Source: Streptomyces coacervatus
Lineage (GTDB): Bacteria > Actinomycetota > Actinomycetes > Streptomycetales > Streptomycetaceae
Assembly (NCBI RefSeq): GCF_029223485.1
Contig: NZ_JARHTP010000022.1
Coordinates: 62,001 to 126,000, forward strand
Reading direction: 5' to 3'
Length of the DNA stretch: 64,000 nucleotides
The position numbers were made by a program, and so were the translations under genes. The notes below the pieces were generated by a model that worked only from the letters and a program-made list of their open reading frames with translations, did not search any database and was not told the origin of the DNA. Positions 27,249 to 35,072 of this stretch are shown here, one piece after another (position 1 is the stretch's first letter; every line of letters begins with the position of its first letter).

Positions 27249-28664
27249 TCAGTCCGACGGTACTGGCTGTGCATGCACGGCCGGCTCGGCCTGCTCGGCC
27301 GCCTCGCGCGGCAGCGCCAGACAGGCCATGGCACCGAGCGCCAGCACCGCGATCGGCAGGACCATGGCGGCGCGCATCGCCGGGCCGCTGCCGCCTGTCA
27401 CCGATTGCAGCCCCTGCACCAGCGCCACGGCGCCCGCGGTGAAGACCATCGCGCCCAGCTGACGCATCGTTTCCAGGATCCCGGAGGCCGCACCCGTCAA
27501 TGCCTGGGGCACTTCGCGCATGGCGACCGTCGTCCTCGGCGCGATCGAGCAGCCGTTGCCCGTGCCGATGACCGCCATCGGGGCCAGGAAGGCCGTCCAG
27601 TGCACCGAGCCCGTCATCAGCAGCGCGGTCCACAGGATGCCGGCACCCTGTACGACCATGCCGGTCAGCAGGATGTACCGGCCCTCGATCCGGTCGGCCA
27701 GCCGACCGGCGACCAGGGCGATCAGCATGGACATTGCCGACGCCGGCGCGAGTATCACCCCTGCCCGGAAGGCGCTCAGGCCGAGTACCGACTGGAAGTA
27801 CAGCGCGGCAACCACCGTGATGGCGAAGGTGGCACCGGTGCCCGCCGCGGCGATCCCCAGCGTCACGGTGTAGCTGCGGATCCGTAAGAGGGCGAAGGGC
27901 ACCAGCGGATCGCTGTCCTGGCGCTGCCGCTGGCGGACGGTGAAGCCGGTGCCGAAGAGCGCGGCTGCCGCCAGCAGTGCCCAGATGAGGGGGCCCCAGT
28001 GGTGATCCGCGCCGTTGGTCACGGCGTAGGCGAAGCAGGCGAGGGCCACCGAGGCGATGCCGACGCCGAGCACGTCCAAGGAGTGCTGCCGGCCCGTCCG
28101 CAGGTCGGAGACGATCGTCAGGCCCGCCACCACGACGAGCACGCCGATCGGCAGGTTGATGAGGAAGATCCACCGCCAGCCGGCCGCATTGACCAACAGT
28201 CCGCCGAGAGCGGGGCCGAGCACCGAGGCCACCCCGCCGATCGCGGCCCACACCCCCAGTGCCGTGCCGCGTCGCTCGCGCGGGAAGGATGCCACGATCA
28301 GGGTCAGGCTCTGCGGCATCAGCAGCGCGGCGCCGGCACCCTGGAGTACGCGCGCACCCACCAGGATGCCGGGTCCTGTCGCGAGCCCGCACAGCAGGCT
28401 CGCGACGGTGAAGAGCAGGACGCCCACGACGAATATCTGCCGCGGGCCGTACCGGTCGCCCAACCGGCCCGCGGTGATCAACAGTACGGTGATGGCGATG
28501 ATGTAGCTGTTCAACGCCCAGAGCACCTGGGGCAGCGTGGCGTGCATCGAGTCGATGATGCTGGGGATCGCGATGGTGACGATCGTCGAGTCCAGCAAGG
28601 TCATGAAGTAGCCCAGGGACAACACCACCAGCGTCGCCCAGGGGTTGCCGCGCAGCCGGTTCAC
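27249..28664 (-). CDS. MFS drug exporter (EmrB/QacA, 14-TM type)
   Basis: 471 aa, GTG start overlapping the hydrolase stop (GTGA). Fourteen hydrophobic segments and the motif LGDRYGPRQIFVVG after helix 2, plus ALGGLLVNAAGWRWIFLINLP, are typical of the DHA2 multidrug family driven by proton exchange. Coupled to a cluster hydrolase and next to the ligases, it is the probable exporter of the product and may contribute to self-resistance. Confidence 0.9.
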   Translation of the reverse strand: MNRLRGNPWATLVVLSLGYFMTLLDSTIVTIAIPSIIDSMHATLPQVLWALNSYIIAITVLLITAGRLGDRYGPRQIFVVGVLLFTVASLLCGLATGPGILVGARVLQGAGAALLMPQSLTLIVASFPRERRGTALGVWAAIGGVASVLGPALGGLLVNAAGWRWIFLINLPIGVLVVVAGLTIVSDLRTGRQHSLDVLGVGIASVALACFAYAVTNGADHHWGPLIWALLAAAALFGTGFTVRQRQRQDSDPLVPFALLRIRSYTVTLGIAAAGTGATFAITVVAALYFQSVLGLSAFRAGVILAPASAMSMLIALVAGRLADRIEGRYILLTGMVVQGAGILWTALLMTGSVHWTAFLAPMAVIGTGNGCSIAPRTTVAMREVPQALTGAASGILETMRQLGAMVFTAGAVALVQGLQSVTGGSGPAMRAAMVLPIAVLALGAMACLALPREAAEQAEPAVHAQPVPSD

Positions 28665-29470
28665 TCGCCCGCCGTCCCGTCCATGAAGTCGCGCAGCACG
28701 CGGACGAACCGGTCCGGTTCCTCCAGGAAGGGAGCGTGGCCGCTCTCCGGGAACATCTCAAGCCGGGCGTCGGGGAGCGCACCCAGCAGCCACTTGCCGA
28801 CCTCGGTGGGGAAGATCCGGCTCTTCGCCCCGTGCAGCAGCAGGGTCGGCAGCGTCAGTACACCGATCCGCTCGCGCCAGTCCTGCGTGAGGACCCCGCT
28901 CCACAGGGCCAGCAGCGCCAGCCGCGAGGTCTTCAGCGATTCTTCCAACAGCGGCCGCAGCGTGCCGGGTTCGGGGTCGCTCCCGGACGCGAAGCAGTTC
29001 TCGACCAGGGCTGTGAGGTACGCGTCCGGGTCGGTCCACTGCTGCTGGGTGGCCTGCAGCGCGCCGGCCGCGTCCAGACCGCCGAACGCCGCATGCTCCC
29101 AACCCTCCTCCCGCAGCAGGTGCGGCGACATCTCCACGGAGACCAGGCGGGAGACCCGGTCGGTCCCGTACCGGTCGAGGTAGTTGTAGGTGACGGTCGC
29201 GCCGAGCGACCACCCGACGAGCGTCACGTCATGGAGGTCGAGCTGCTCGACGACCTGTGCCAGATCGGTCGCGGCGTCCTCGAGGGTCCAGCCGAGCGGG
29301 GGTTCGGGGCTGGCCCCGTGCCCGCGCAGGTCCACGGTGACGATGTCGTATTCCGGGCCGAGGGCGGCCGCCATGTGTGCGAAACAGTGCGAGGTCATTC
29401 CCAGGCCCGGGACGAACAACACGGTCGGCCCCGCACCGGGGCGCCGGGCATGATGAATCACTTCGAGCAT
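28661..29470 (-). CDS. Alpha/beta hydrolase with altered catalytic-acid position
   Basis: 269 aa. The nucleophile elbow GWSLGA and the late histidine in SGHAPFLEEPDRF are present, and VDLRGHGASP is typical of the fold. The segment HGAKSRIFP has Ser where most relatives have the catalytic Asp (GxxDxxxP). The gene is translationally coupled to the MFS exporter. It might remove a methyl ester placed by the cluster methyltransferase or act as a thioesterase; both are inference. Confidence 0.85.
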   Translation of the reverse strand: MLEVIHHARRPGAGPTVLFVPGLGMTSHCFAHMAAALGPEYDIVTVDLRGHGASPEPPLGWTLEDAATDLAQVVEQLDLHDVTLVGWSLGATVTYNYLDRYGTDRVSRLVSVEMSPHLLREEGWEHAAFGGLDAAGALQATQQQWTDPDAYLTALVENCFASGSDPEPGTLRPLLEESLKTSRLALLALWSGVLTQDWRERIGVLTLPTLLLHGAKSRIFPTEVGKWLLGALPDARLEMFPESGHAPFLEEPDRFVRVLRDFMDGTAGE

Positions 29471-29890
29471 GGTGAGAAACTCCCATCGGTCCCCCCGGAT
29501 GCAATGATCAAAATATACGGCCGGCCCACGAAATTACGCTCCGGATAACGATCAAATTTTCTTATGCCCGACCGTCGCACAATCGCGCATTTCGAAGCGC
29601 CGATAAAGAGGTTTTATAAACGCAGGTCTATGGCGTATTACCGGCCGAGAGCGGATTTGTCGGAATATTCCGGGTTGCCCCATCGCACCCGGTCAAGATC
29701 AGCCAACGGCATAAACACACCCTTGCGGCACAGAGATCGAGCGTCCAGGATCACCACGAACTCGGCTCGGTCCTCCGGCTGTGCAGCCTGCATCGGAACC
29801 TCCCGGGGCCTGGCCGCCGTCCTCAGGGCCGTAGTCACCAACGCGTTACCAGGGTGGGGTGCTTGTGGCTTGTGCAGGGTGGCTTTGCCG
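29471..29890. promoter_or_regulatory. AT-rich intergenic region before the XRE regulator
   Basis: A 420-bp stretch between the divergent hydrolase and XRE regulator genes. Around 29500-29640 it is unusually AT-rich (GATCAAAATATA, GATCAAATTTTC, AGGTTTTATAA), consistent with a bidirectional promoter. The repeated GATCAAA and the CGGATAACGATC element at 29542 could be operator sites. Short reading frames exist but none has convincing codon usage and ribosome site. Confidence 0.45.
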
Positions 29891-30769
29891 ATGAACGAAA
29901 ACACCGAGTCGACCACACGGGAGGCGCTGGCCGATTTCCTGCGCCGGCGACGTGATGCTCTGTCACCAGAGGTGGTCGGGCTGCAGTCCGGCCAACGGCG
30001 CCGGACACCGGGGCTGCGCCGGGACGAGGTGGCACGCCTGGCGAACATGTCGACGACCTACTACGAACGGCTGGAGCAGGGGCGTGGCCCGCAGCCGTCG
30101 GCCGCCATCCTCGCCGGGCTGGCCAGCGCATTGCGGCTGGCCCCGGACGCGCGCGCCTACCTGTACCTGCTGGCCGGCCGCAACGAGCCCACGGCGGAGA
30201 ACCCGGACGACGTCGTCGATCCCGAACTGTTCTCCGTGATGCGGGCGGTGGAGGCGACGTGCCCGGCGTTCGTCACGGACGACCTCGGCACCCTCGTGGC
30301 ACAGAACGAGTTGCACACAACGCTTTTCGGTCACCTCGTCGGCCTGCCCGGCTGGGAGGGAAACCTGTTCTGGCACTGGTTCTGCTCGGGAGACGGCTGG
30401 CGGCAGCTGGCGCTGAACTCGGCGGAGCAACAGGAGGCCATGGGCCACAATTACGTTGCGCACCTGCGCCTCATCCTGGCCGAGCGCGGCTATGACCCGG
30501 CCGCTGCAGAACTGGTGGCCGAACTGCGCGGAACGAGCGCGGAATTCTCGCGGATGTGGGACGAGCACCACGTCGCCAGGGCTGCCGCTGCGATCGTGAG
30601 CGTGCTGGACGACCGGGTCGGCCGCTTGGACTTCAAATATTCGCTGATGTTGGGTACACGGTCACGGCAGCGTTTGTTTACGTTTCATGCAGTTCCGGGC
30701 ACACTGACCCAACAGCGGCTGGCCGGGCTTCTATACGTGCCGGGCGATGCGGTATCCACTCATCGATAG
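29891..30769 (+). CDS. XRE-family regulator with MmyB-like ligand domain
   Basis: 292 aa from ATG 29891 (MNENTEST). The N-terminal helix-turn-helix spans about residues 10-85 (TPGLRRDEVARLANMSTTYYERLEQGRGPQPS). The rest resembles the MmyB-like ligand-binding domain (PF17765) of Streptomyces regulators. This class often controls a divergent operon, here the hydrolase-exporter pair. The 3' end is less GC-rich than most of the window. Confidence 0.87.
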   Translation: MNENTESTTREALADFLRRRRDALSPEVVGLQSGQRRRTPGLRRDEVARLANMSTTYYERLEQGRGPQPSAAILAGLASALRLAPDARAYLYLLAGRNEPTAENPDDVVDPELFSVMRAVEATCPAFVTDDLGTLVAQNELHTTLFGHLVGLPGWEGNLFWHWFCSGDGWRQLALNSAEQQEAMGHNYVAHLRLILAERGYDPAAAELVAELRGTSAEFSRMWDEHHVARAAAAIVSVLDDRVGRLDFKYSLMLGTRSRQRLFTFHAVPGTLTQQRLAGLLYVPGDAVSTHR

Positions 30770-30996
30770 TGCGTGGCTCAGTCCGTCGATCGACCGTAGC
30801 GTTTTGCGTGGCACCTGGACCGGCCGGGAGCGTAGGGGAATTCCGCACACAAAGATCCCACTTGACATCGTTGTCCTATTTCGTATTTGGCCGCCAGCGG
30901 CGCCTTCACGTGATCGTCCGGCTGTCTGTCCCGATCGGCAGGGCCGGGTGTTCTTCATCATTCGACCAGCATGACAATCTCAGATTGGTTCGAGTA

Positions 30997-31263
30997 ATGT
31001 GCAACATTTGCGACCAGAGGCGGCACGGCGCCATCGCCGAGAACCGCCACGAAAGACTGATCGCCTTACTGGCCACCGGTCATACCGACGCCAGCGCGGC
31101 CCGGCAGCTCGGTGTCAGCCGTCGCACCGTGACCTACATGCTCCGTTCCATGATGGACGAGTTAGGCATCAACAACCGCTTCCAGCTCGGCATCGCCGTT
31201 GGCGCCCGCAGCCGCACCTGCACCACCTGCCCGGGCCCGCGCCGACCTGCCATGACGAACTGA
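30997..31263 (+). CDS. 88-aa LuxR-type HTH regulator with two TTA codons
   Basis: A stand-alone DNA-binding domain: HERLIALLATGHTDASAARQ-LGVSRRTVTYMLRSMMDELGI fits the LuxR/GerE HTH, with no sensor domain. Leu24 (31066-31068) and Leu56 (31162-31164) are TTA codons, so translation should depend on the bldA tRNA. CNIC at residues 2-5 and CTTC at residues 75-78 flank the HTH and could bind metal. An 8-codon frame starting at 30971 stops at 30997 in a TAATG overlap with this start, suggesting coupled translation. Probably a cluster-specific activator. Confidence 0.72.
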   Translation: MCNICDQRRHGAIAENRHERLIALLATGHTDASAARQLGVSRRTVTYMLRSMMDELGINNRFQLGIAVGARSRTCTTCPGPRRPAMTN

Positions 31264-31324
31264 AGATCAATTCGAATTACGGGGGATGTTCCAGGCGGCC
31301 TGCCGAGTGCGAAAGTGAAGATTT

Positions 31325-32245
31325 ATGAGTTCAGAACGAACGATCATGTCTCGTAATCTCGACGTGAATCAGCTGCGAACGCTGAACACGATAGTGGAAA
31401 CGGGGAGTTTCCGGCGGGCGGCCGATGCGCTCGCGCTCACTCAGCCCGCGGTAAGCTATCACATTCGCCGGCTTGAGGCCCTTCTGCACGGCCCGGTCTT
31501 CGTCAGAACCAGGGGCCGGCTCGAACTCAGCGATGCCGGTGAGGAACTGCTTTTCTATGCTCGCAAAATGCTCACCGTCAATGACGAGGCAATGGCCCGG
31601 CTGACTGCACCGAGGGACGGCCTCCGGCTCACCATAGGCGTCTCGGAGCAATTGGAGGACGTCCTCCACGACCTGCTCGTCGGCCTCAGGCGCGCGCTGC
31701 CCCGGGTCACGCTGACCGCGCGGATCGGCGCCAGTGAGCACATTGCCGCGCGGACGGCCGAGCAGGAGACCGACGTCGCCGTCATCATCGGCGCCTCCCA
31801 CGGTGAACGGCGCCGCTCGCTCGGCTCGCTGCAGTTGGCCTGGTACGCACACGACGCCGCGGGCCTGGCCGCCGGCCGTTCCCTTCCGATGGTGCTGCCC
31901 GTCGAGCCGTGCAATACGCGAACCCACATCGTCAGCGCCCTCGAAAGCCAGGGAGTTCCCTGGCACCTTGCCTACGAAGGCCCCGACCTGGCCGGCCTGC
32001 GAGCGGCCACCCGGGCCGGACTCGGCGTCACCGGCCTGCTCGCGGGCGGCGGCGAGAAGTGGAATCTGACGCCCGTCCCCGCAGGCATGTTGCCGTTCAG
32101 TCCCGGATCCGTGCCGGTCTCCTTCGTCTGCGCGCCGGGCACGCCGGCCCACGTGGTCGAGCCCGCGTTCTCCGTCGCCCAAGCGGCGCTTCGGCGGTTC
32201 CCGTTGGTCGACGAACCCGCATGGGTGCCCGGAAACGCGGCCTGA
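31325..32245 (+). CDS. LysR-family transcriptional regulator
   Basis: 306 aa. The N-terminal winged HTH (NQLRTLNTIVETGSFRRAAD, ALTQPAVSYHIRRLEALLHG) and a periplasmic-binding-like effector domain are complete. An internal ATG at 31346 (MSRNLDVNQL) is an equally possible start. It follows the small LuxR-type gene by 61 bp in the same direction and converges on the redox operon. LysR proteins usually sense a pathway metabolite and bind T-N11-A sites. Confidence 0.9.
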   Translation: MSSERTIMSRNLDVNQLRTLNTIVETGSFRRAADALALTQPAVSYHIRRLEALLHGPVFVRTRGRLELSDAGEELLFYARKMLTVNDEAMARLTAPRDGLRLTIGVSEQLEDVLHDLLVGLRRALPRVTLTARIGASEHIAARTAEQETDVAVIIGASHGERRRSLGSLQLAWYAHDAAGLAAGRSLPMVLPVEPCNTRTHIVSALESQGVPWHLAYEGPDLAGLRAATRAGLGVTGLLAGGGEKWNLTPVPAGMLPFSPGSVPVSFVCAPGTPAHVVEPAFSVAQAALRRFPLVDEPAWVPGNAA

Positions 32246-32303
32246 CCGGCTCCGTGACGTTCGGGTCATCGGCCGCCGCGGACATGGCGGCGGCCGTACG
32301 CCA

Positions 32304-32996
32304 TCAGCCGAGGTCGAGCAACGCCTCGTAGAAGCCGCCGAATCCTCGGGGCCGGTCGACGAGGTGGATCTCCAGAATCCAGTGGCACAGCCGCCCGGCG
32401 CGGTCGGGGCGGCGCATCGGCTCGTCGCTGCCGGTGGTGATGTAGTACTCGATGTCGTCGCCGTTGATGCGCTCGTGCGGGAACTCCCCGACCAGGTGTC
32501 CGGCGTGGGTGGCGCCGATCTCCCAGCCCGCCCCGCCTGCCAGCCGTTGGATCTCGGCGAACAGCTGGCCGCCGGTGATGTCCGGCCGGCCCTGGAAGTA
32601 GCGGCGGCCGGCGTCGAAGATGACCGGCAGGTCGTCGCGGAGACGATGCTTCACCGGGTCGTCACCGAGCACGTACGTCCGGCCGAAATCGGCTTCCCAC
32701 TGTTCGAGGAGTGGCCCGAAGTCGCAGAACACGATGTCGTCCTCGGCGATCAGACGGTCCGGGGGGTTCACGCGGTAGGGGTGCAGGGTATTCGGGCCCG
32801 CGCGCACGATGCGCTTGTGCCAGAAGCGTTCGATGCCGAACATCTCGTGCGCCAAGTCCCGGATCTGATCGCTGAGTTCCCGCTCACCCTTCCCGGCGAC
32901 GATCAGCTGCCGGTACCCGATCTCCTCGAAGAGTTTCTCCGCCTTGTCCTGTGCTTCCAGGAGGAGCTCCGCGCGCCCTGCCTCGTTGTCGTCCAT
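32304..32996 (-). CDS. M24 metallopeptidase-fold protein (aminopeptidase P/creatinase type)
   Basis: 230 aa, only the pita-bread catalytic domain. Candidate metal ligands appear in the right order: Asp92 (CDFG), Asp103 (ADFGRTYVLG), His167 (AGHLVGEFPHE), Glu209 (ILEIHLVD) and Glu224 (GGFYEALL). It could be a C-N hydrolase such as a proline- or creatine-type peptidase. It is the last gene of the redox operon, 3 bp after the molybdoenzyme gene. A role in trimming a dipeptide or in protecting the host is inference. Confidence 0.78.
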   Translation of the reverse strand: MDDNEAGRAELLLEAQDKAEKLFEEIGYRQLIVAGKGERELSDQIRDLAHEMFGIERFWHKRIVRAGPNTLHPYRVNPPDRLIAEDDIVFCDFGPLLEQWEADFGRTYVLGDDPVKHRLRDDLPVIFDAGRRYFQGRPDITGGQLFAEIQRLAGGAGWEIGATHAGHLVGEFPHERINGDDIEYYITTGSDEPMRRPDRAGRLCHWILEIHLVDRPRGFGGFYEALLDLG

Positions 32997-32999
32997 TCC

Positions 33000-35072
33000 T
33001 CACCCTCGCTGCTCGGTCGCGGACACCTCGACGCGGTTGTCGTGGTAGACGGCGCCACCGCCCATGTCCGAGTCCCGCTCGGCCACGGTGGCGTTGACCC
33101 CCGCCCGATTCCCGGTGAGTTTCGCCCACCAACCCTTGGTCGTGCGGGCCACCCCCGGCCGCACCGAATCGCTCACGTGCAGCTGCGCGGTGAAGGCGCC
33201 CCGGTCGTTGAAGATCCGCACCTGCTGCCCCTCGACCAGCCCCCGGGCCGCAGCATCGTCGGGATGCAACTCCACGAAGGGTGCCCCGGCCCGGCGTACC
33301 AGTGATTCCTTGTTCGCGAACGTCGTGTTGAGGAAGAAGTGCGAGGCCGACGAGATGAGCACCAGCGGCAGCCGGCGTGCCAGCTCCGAATCCGCGGCCT
33401 CCTTGGGAGGCGTGTATCCGGTCAGCGGGTCGTACCCATCGGCTGCGGCCGTCGCGGACACGAACTCCAGCTTCCCCGACGGTGTGGGAAAGCCGTCCGC
33501 GAACGGAACGAAGGGGCTGGGATAGTTGAGCCGGACGTAGCCCTCCCGGCGCAGCCGGTCCAGGCCGACGCCGTCCAGGGACGGGTGGCCGCCGGACAGC
33601 AGCTGCCGGGCGAGGTCCTCGTCGGAGTCGAAGAGGCTCGGATCCGTCAGGCCCAGCCGCGCGGCGAGCCTGCGGAATGTCTCCGTGGTCGACAGGCACT
33701 CACCGGGCGGAGCGACCGCGGGCTCGTTCCAGGTGATGTACATGTGCCCGTACCCGTCGAGCAGATCGGTGTGCTCCGTCTGCATCGTGGCCGGCAGCAC
33801 GATGTCGGCGTAGTCCACCGTGTCGGTGCGGAAATGCTCCATGACCACGGTGAACAGGTCTTCGCGCAGCAGGCCCGCATGCACCTGGCTCTGGCCGCCC
33901 ACCGCCGTGGCCGGGTTGGCCCCGTAGACGAACAACGCCTTGACCGGCGGATCGTCGACCGTGGTGAGCGCCTCGCCGAGGCGGGTCATCGAGAGGCTTC
34001 GTACCGGCCCCGGCAGCAGGTCGTCACGGAAGAGGGCTTCACGGTCGCCGCCGAAGTAGCCGTCCGTCGAGTAGGCCAGACCGCCGCCCGGGAGCTTCCA
34101 GTCACCCGTCACCCCGGGCAGCGCCGCCAGCGTACGCAGCGCCATGCCGCCCCCGGCGTGCCGCTGGATCCCCTGCGCCGCCTTCATCCCGGTGGGCCGG
34201 GTGACGGCCAGGCGCCGCCCGAGTCTCTCGACCGTCTCCACCGGCAGCCCGCAGATCTCCGCCGTACGCTCCGGCGTGAACTGCTCGATGCGTGCGCGGA
34301 ACTCGGGCCAGCCCACCGTGTGCTCCGCCAAGTACGCACGGTCCTCGGCGCCGAGCGATATCACCACGTTGAGCAGCCCTAGGGCGAACGCGGCATCCGT
34401 GCCGGGGTTGAGCGGCACATGCTCGTCGGCGAGCCGGGCCGTCTTCGTCAGGACCGGATCGATGGCCACGACGTACGCCCCGGACCGCTGCGCCTGCGAC
34501 AGCACCTTCCACAGGTGGTGGCTCGTGGTGAGCGTGTTGCAGCCCCACAACAGGATCAGCCGGGCGTGGCGCAGATCCTCCGGGTCGATGCCCCGGCTGG
34601 TGCCGAGCGTGTAACCGGTGCCCACCAGGCCCGCGATCGAGCAGATCGTCAGGTCGTGGCGGGAGGCGCCCAGGGTGTTCCACAGCCGGCTGCCGGCGCG
34701 CCCCTGGAGGCCCTGCAGATAGCCCAGGTTCCCGGTTCCCTGGTAGGGCCAGACGGCCTGTCCGCCGTACCGGTCGATCACCTCCGTGAGGCGGTCGGCG
34801 ATCTCGTCGAGCGCCTCGTCCCAGCCGATCCGCTCGAACCGCCCCTCGCCCTTGCGCCCGGTCCGGCGCAGGGGATGCAGCAGCCGGTCGGGGGCCCGGG
34901 TGTGCTCCAGGTACTGGTTCACCTTCACGCACAGGGTGCCGCGGGTGTACGGATGGTCCGGGTTTCCGCGCAGCCGCACGGCGACGCCGTCCTCGACCTC
35001 GACCTGCCAGGAGCACGCGTCCGGGCAGTCCAGCGGGCAGCCGCCGGGAAGGATCTTCAGGGCCCGGTTCAC
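33000..35072 (-). CDS. Molybdopterin oxidoreductase, candidate nitro-group reductase (BelN-like)
   Basis: 690 aa from GTG 35072, overlapping the preceding stop (GTGA). Cys12, Cys16, Cys20 and Cys48 form a CxxxCxxxC...C [4Fe-4S] site, followed by the molybdopterin domain (GWDEALDEIADRL, YGANPATAVGG) and the C-terminal molydop-binding domain (VELHPDDAAARGLVEGQQVR). No Tat or Sec signal is seen, so it is cytoplasmic. In the belactosin pathway I recall a molybdopterin enzyme being implicated in reducing the nitrocyclopropane to the amine. No electron-transfer subunit gene is adjacent. Confidence 0.85.
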   Translation of the reverse strand: MNRALKILPGGCPLDCPDACSWQVEVEDGVAVRLRGNPDHPYTRGTLCVKVNQYLEHTRAPDRLLHPLRRTGRKGEGRFERIGWDEALDEIADRLTEVIDRYGGQAVWPYQGTGNLGYLQGLQGRAGSRLWNTLGASRHDLTICSIAGLVGTGYTLGTSRGIDPEDLRHARLILLWGCNTLTTSHHLWKVLSQAQRSGAYVVAIDPVLTKTARLADEHVPLNPGTDAAFALGLLNVVISLGAEDRAYLAEHTVGWPEFRARIEQFTPERTAEICGLPVETVERLGRRLAVTRPTGMKAAQGIQRHAGGGMALRTLAALPGVTGDWKLPGGGLAYSTDGYFGGDREALFRDDLLPGPVRSLSMTRLGEALTTVDDPPVKALFVYGANPATAVGGQSQVHAGLLREDLFTVVMEHFRTDTVDYADIVLPATMQTEHTDLLDGYGHMYITWNEPAVAPPGECLSTTETFRRLAARLGLTDPSLFDSDEDLARQLLSGGHPSLDGVGLDRLRREGYVRLNYPSPFVPFADGFPTPSGKLEFVSATAAADGYDPLTGYTPPKEAADSELARRLPLVLISSASHFFLNTTFANKESLVRRAGAPFVELHPDDAAARGLVEGQQVRIFNDRGAFTAQLHVSDSVRPGVARTTKGWWAKLTGNRAGVNATVAERDSDMGGGAVYHDNRVEVSATEQRG

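Noticed and set aside
29638..29800. Minus-strand short frame ending in ADLDRVRWGNPEYSDK
   Set aside because: It reads partly protein-like but has poor third-position GC, no convincing ribosome site and no recognised family; left as unproven.
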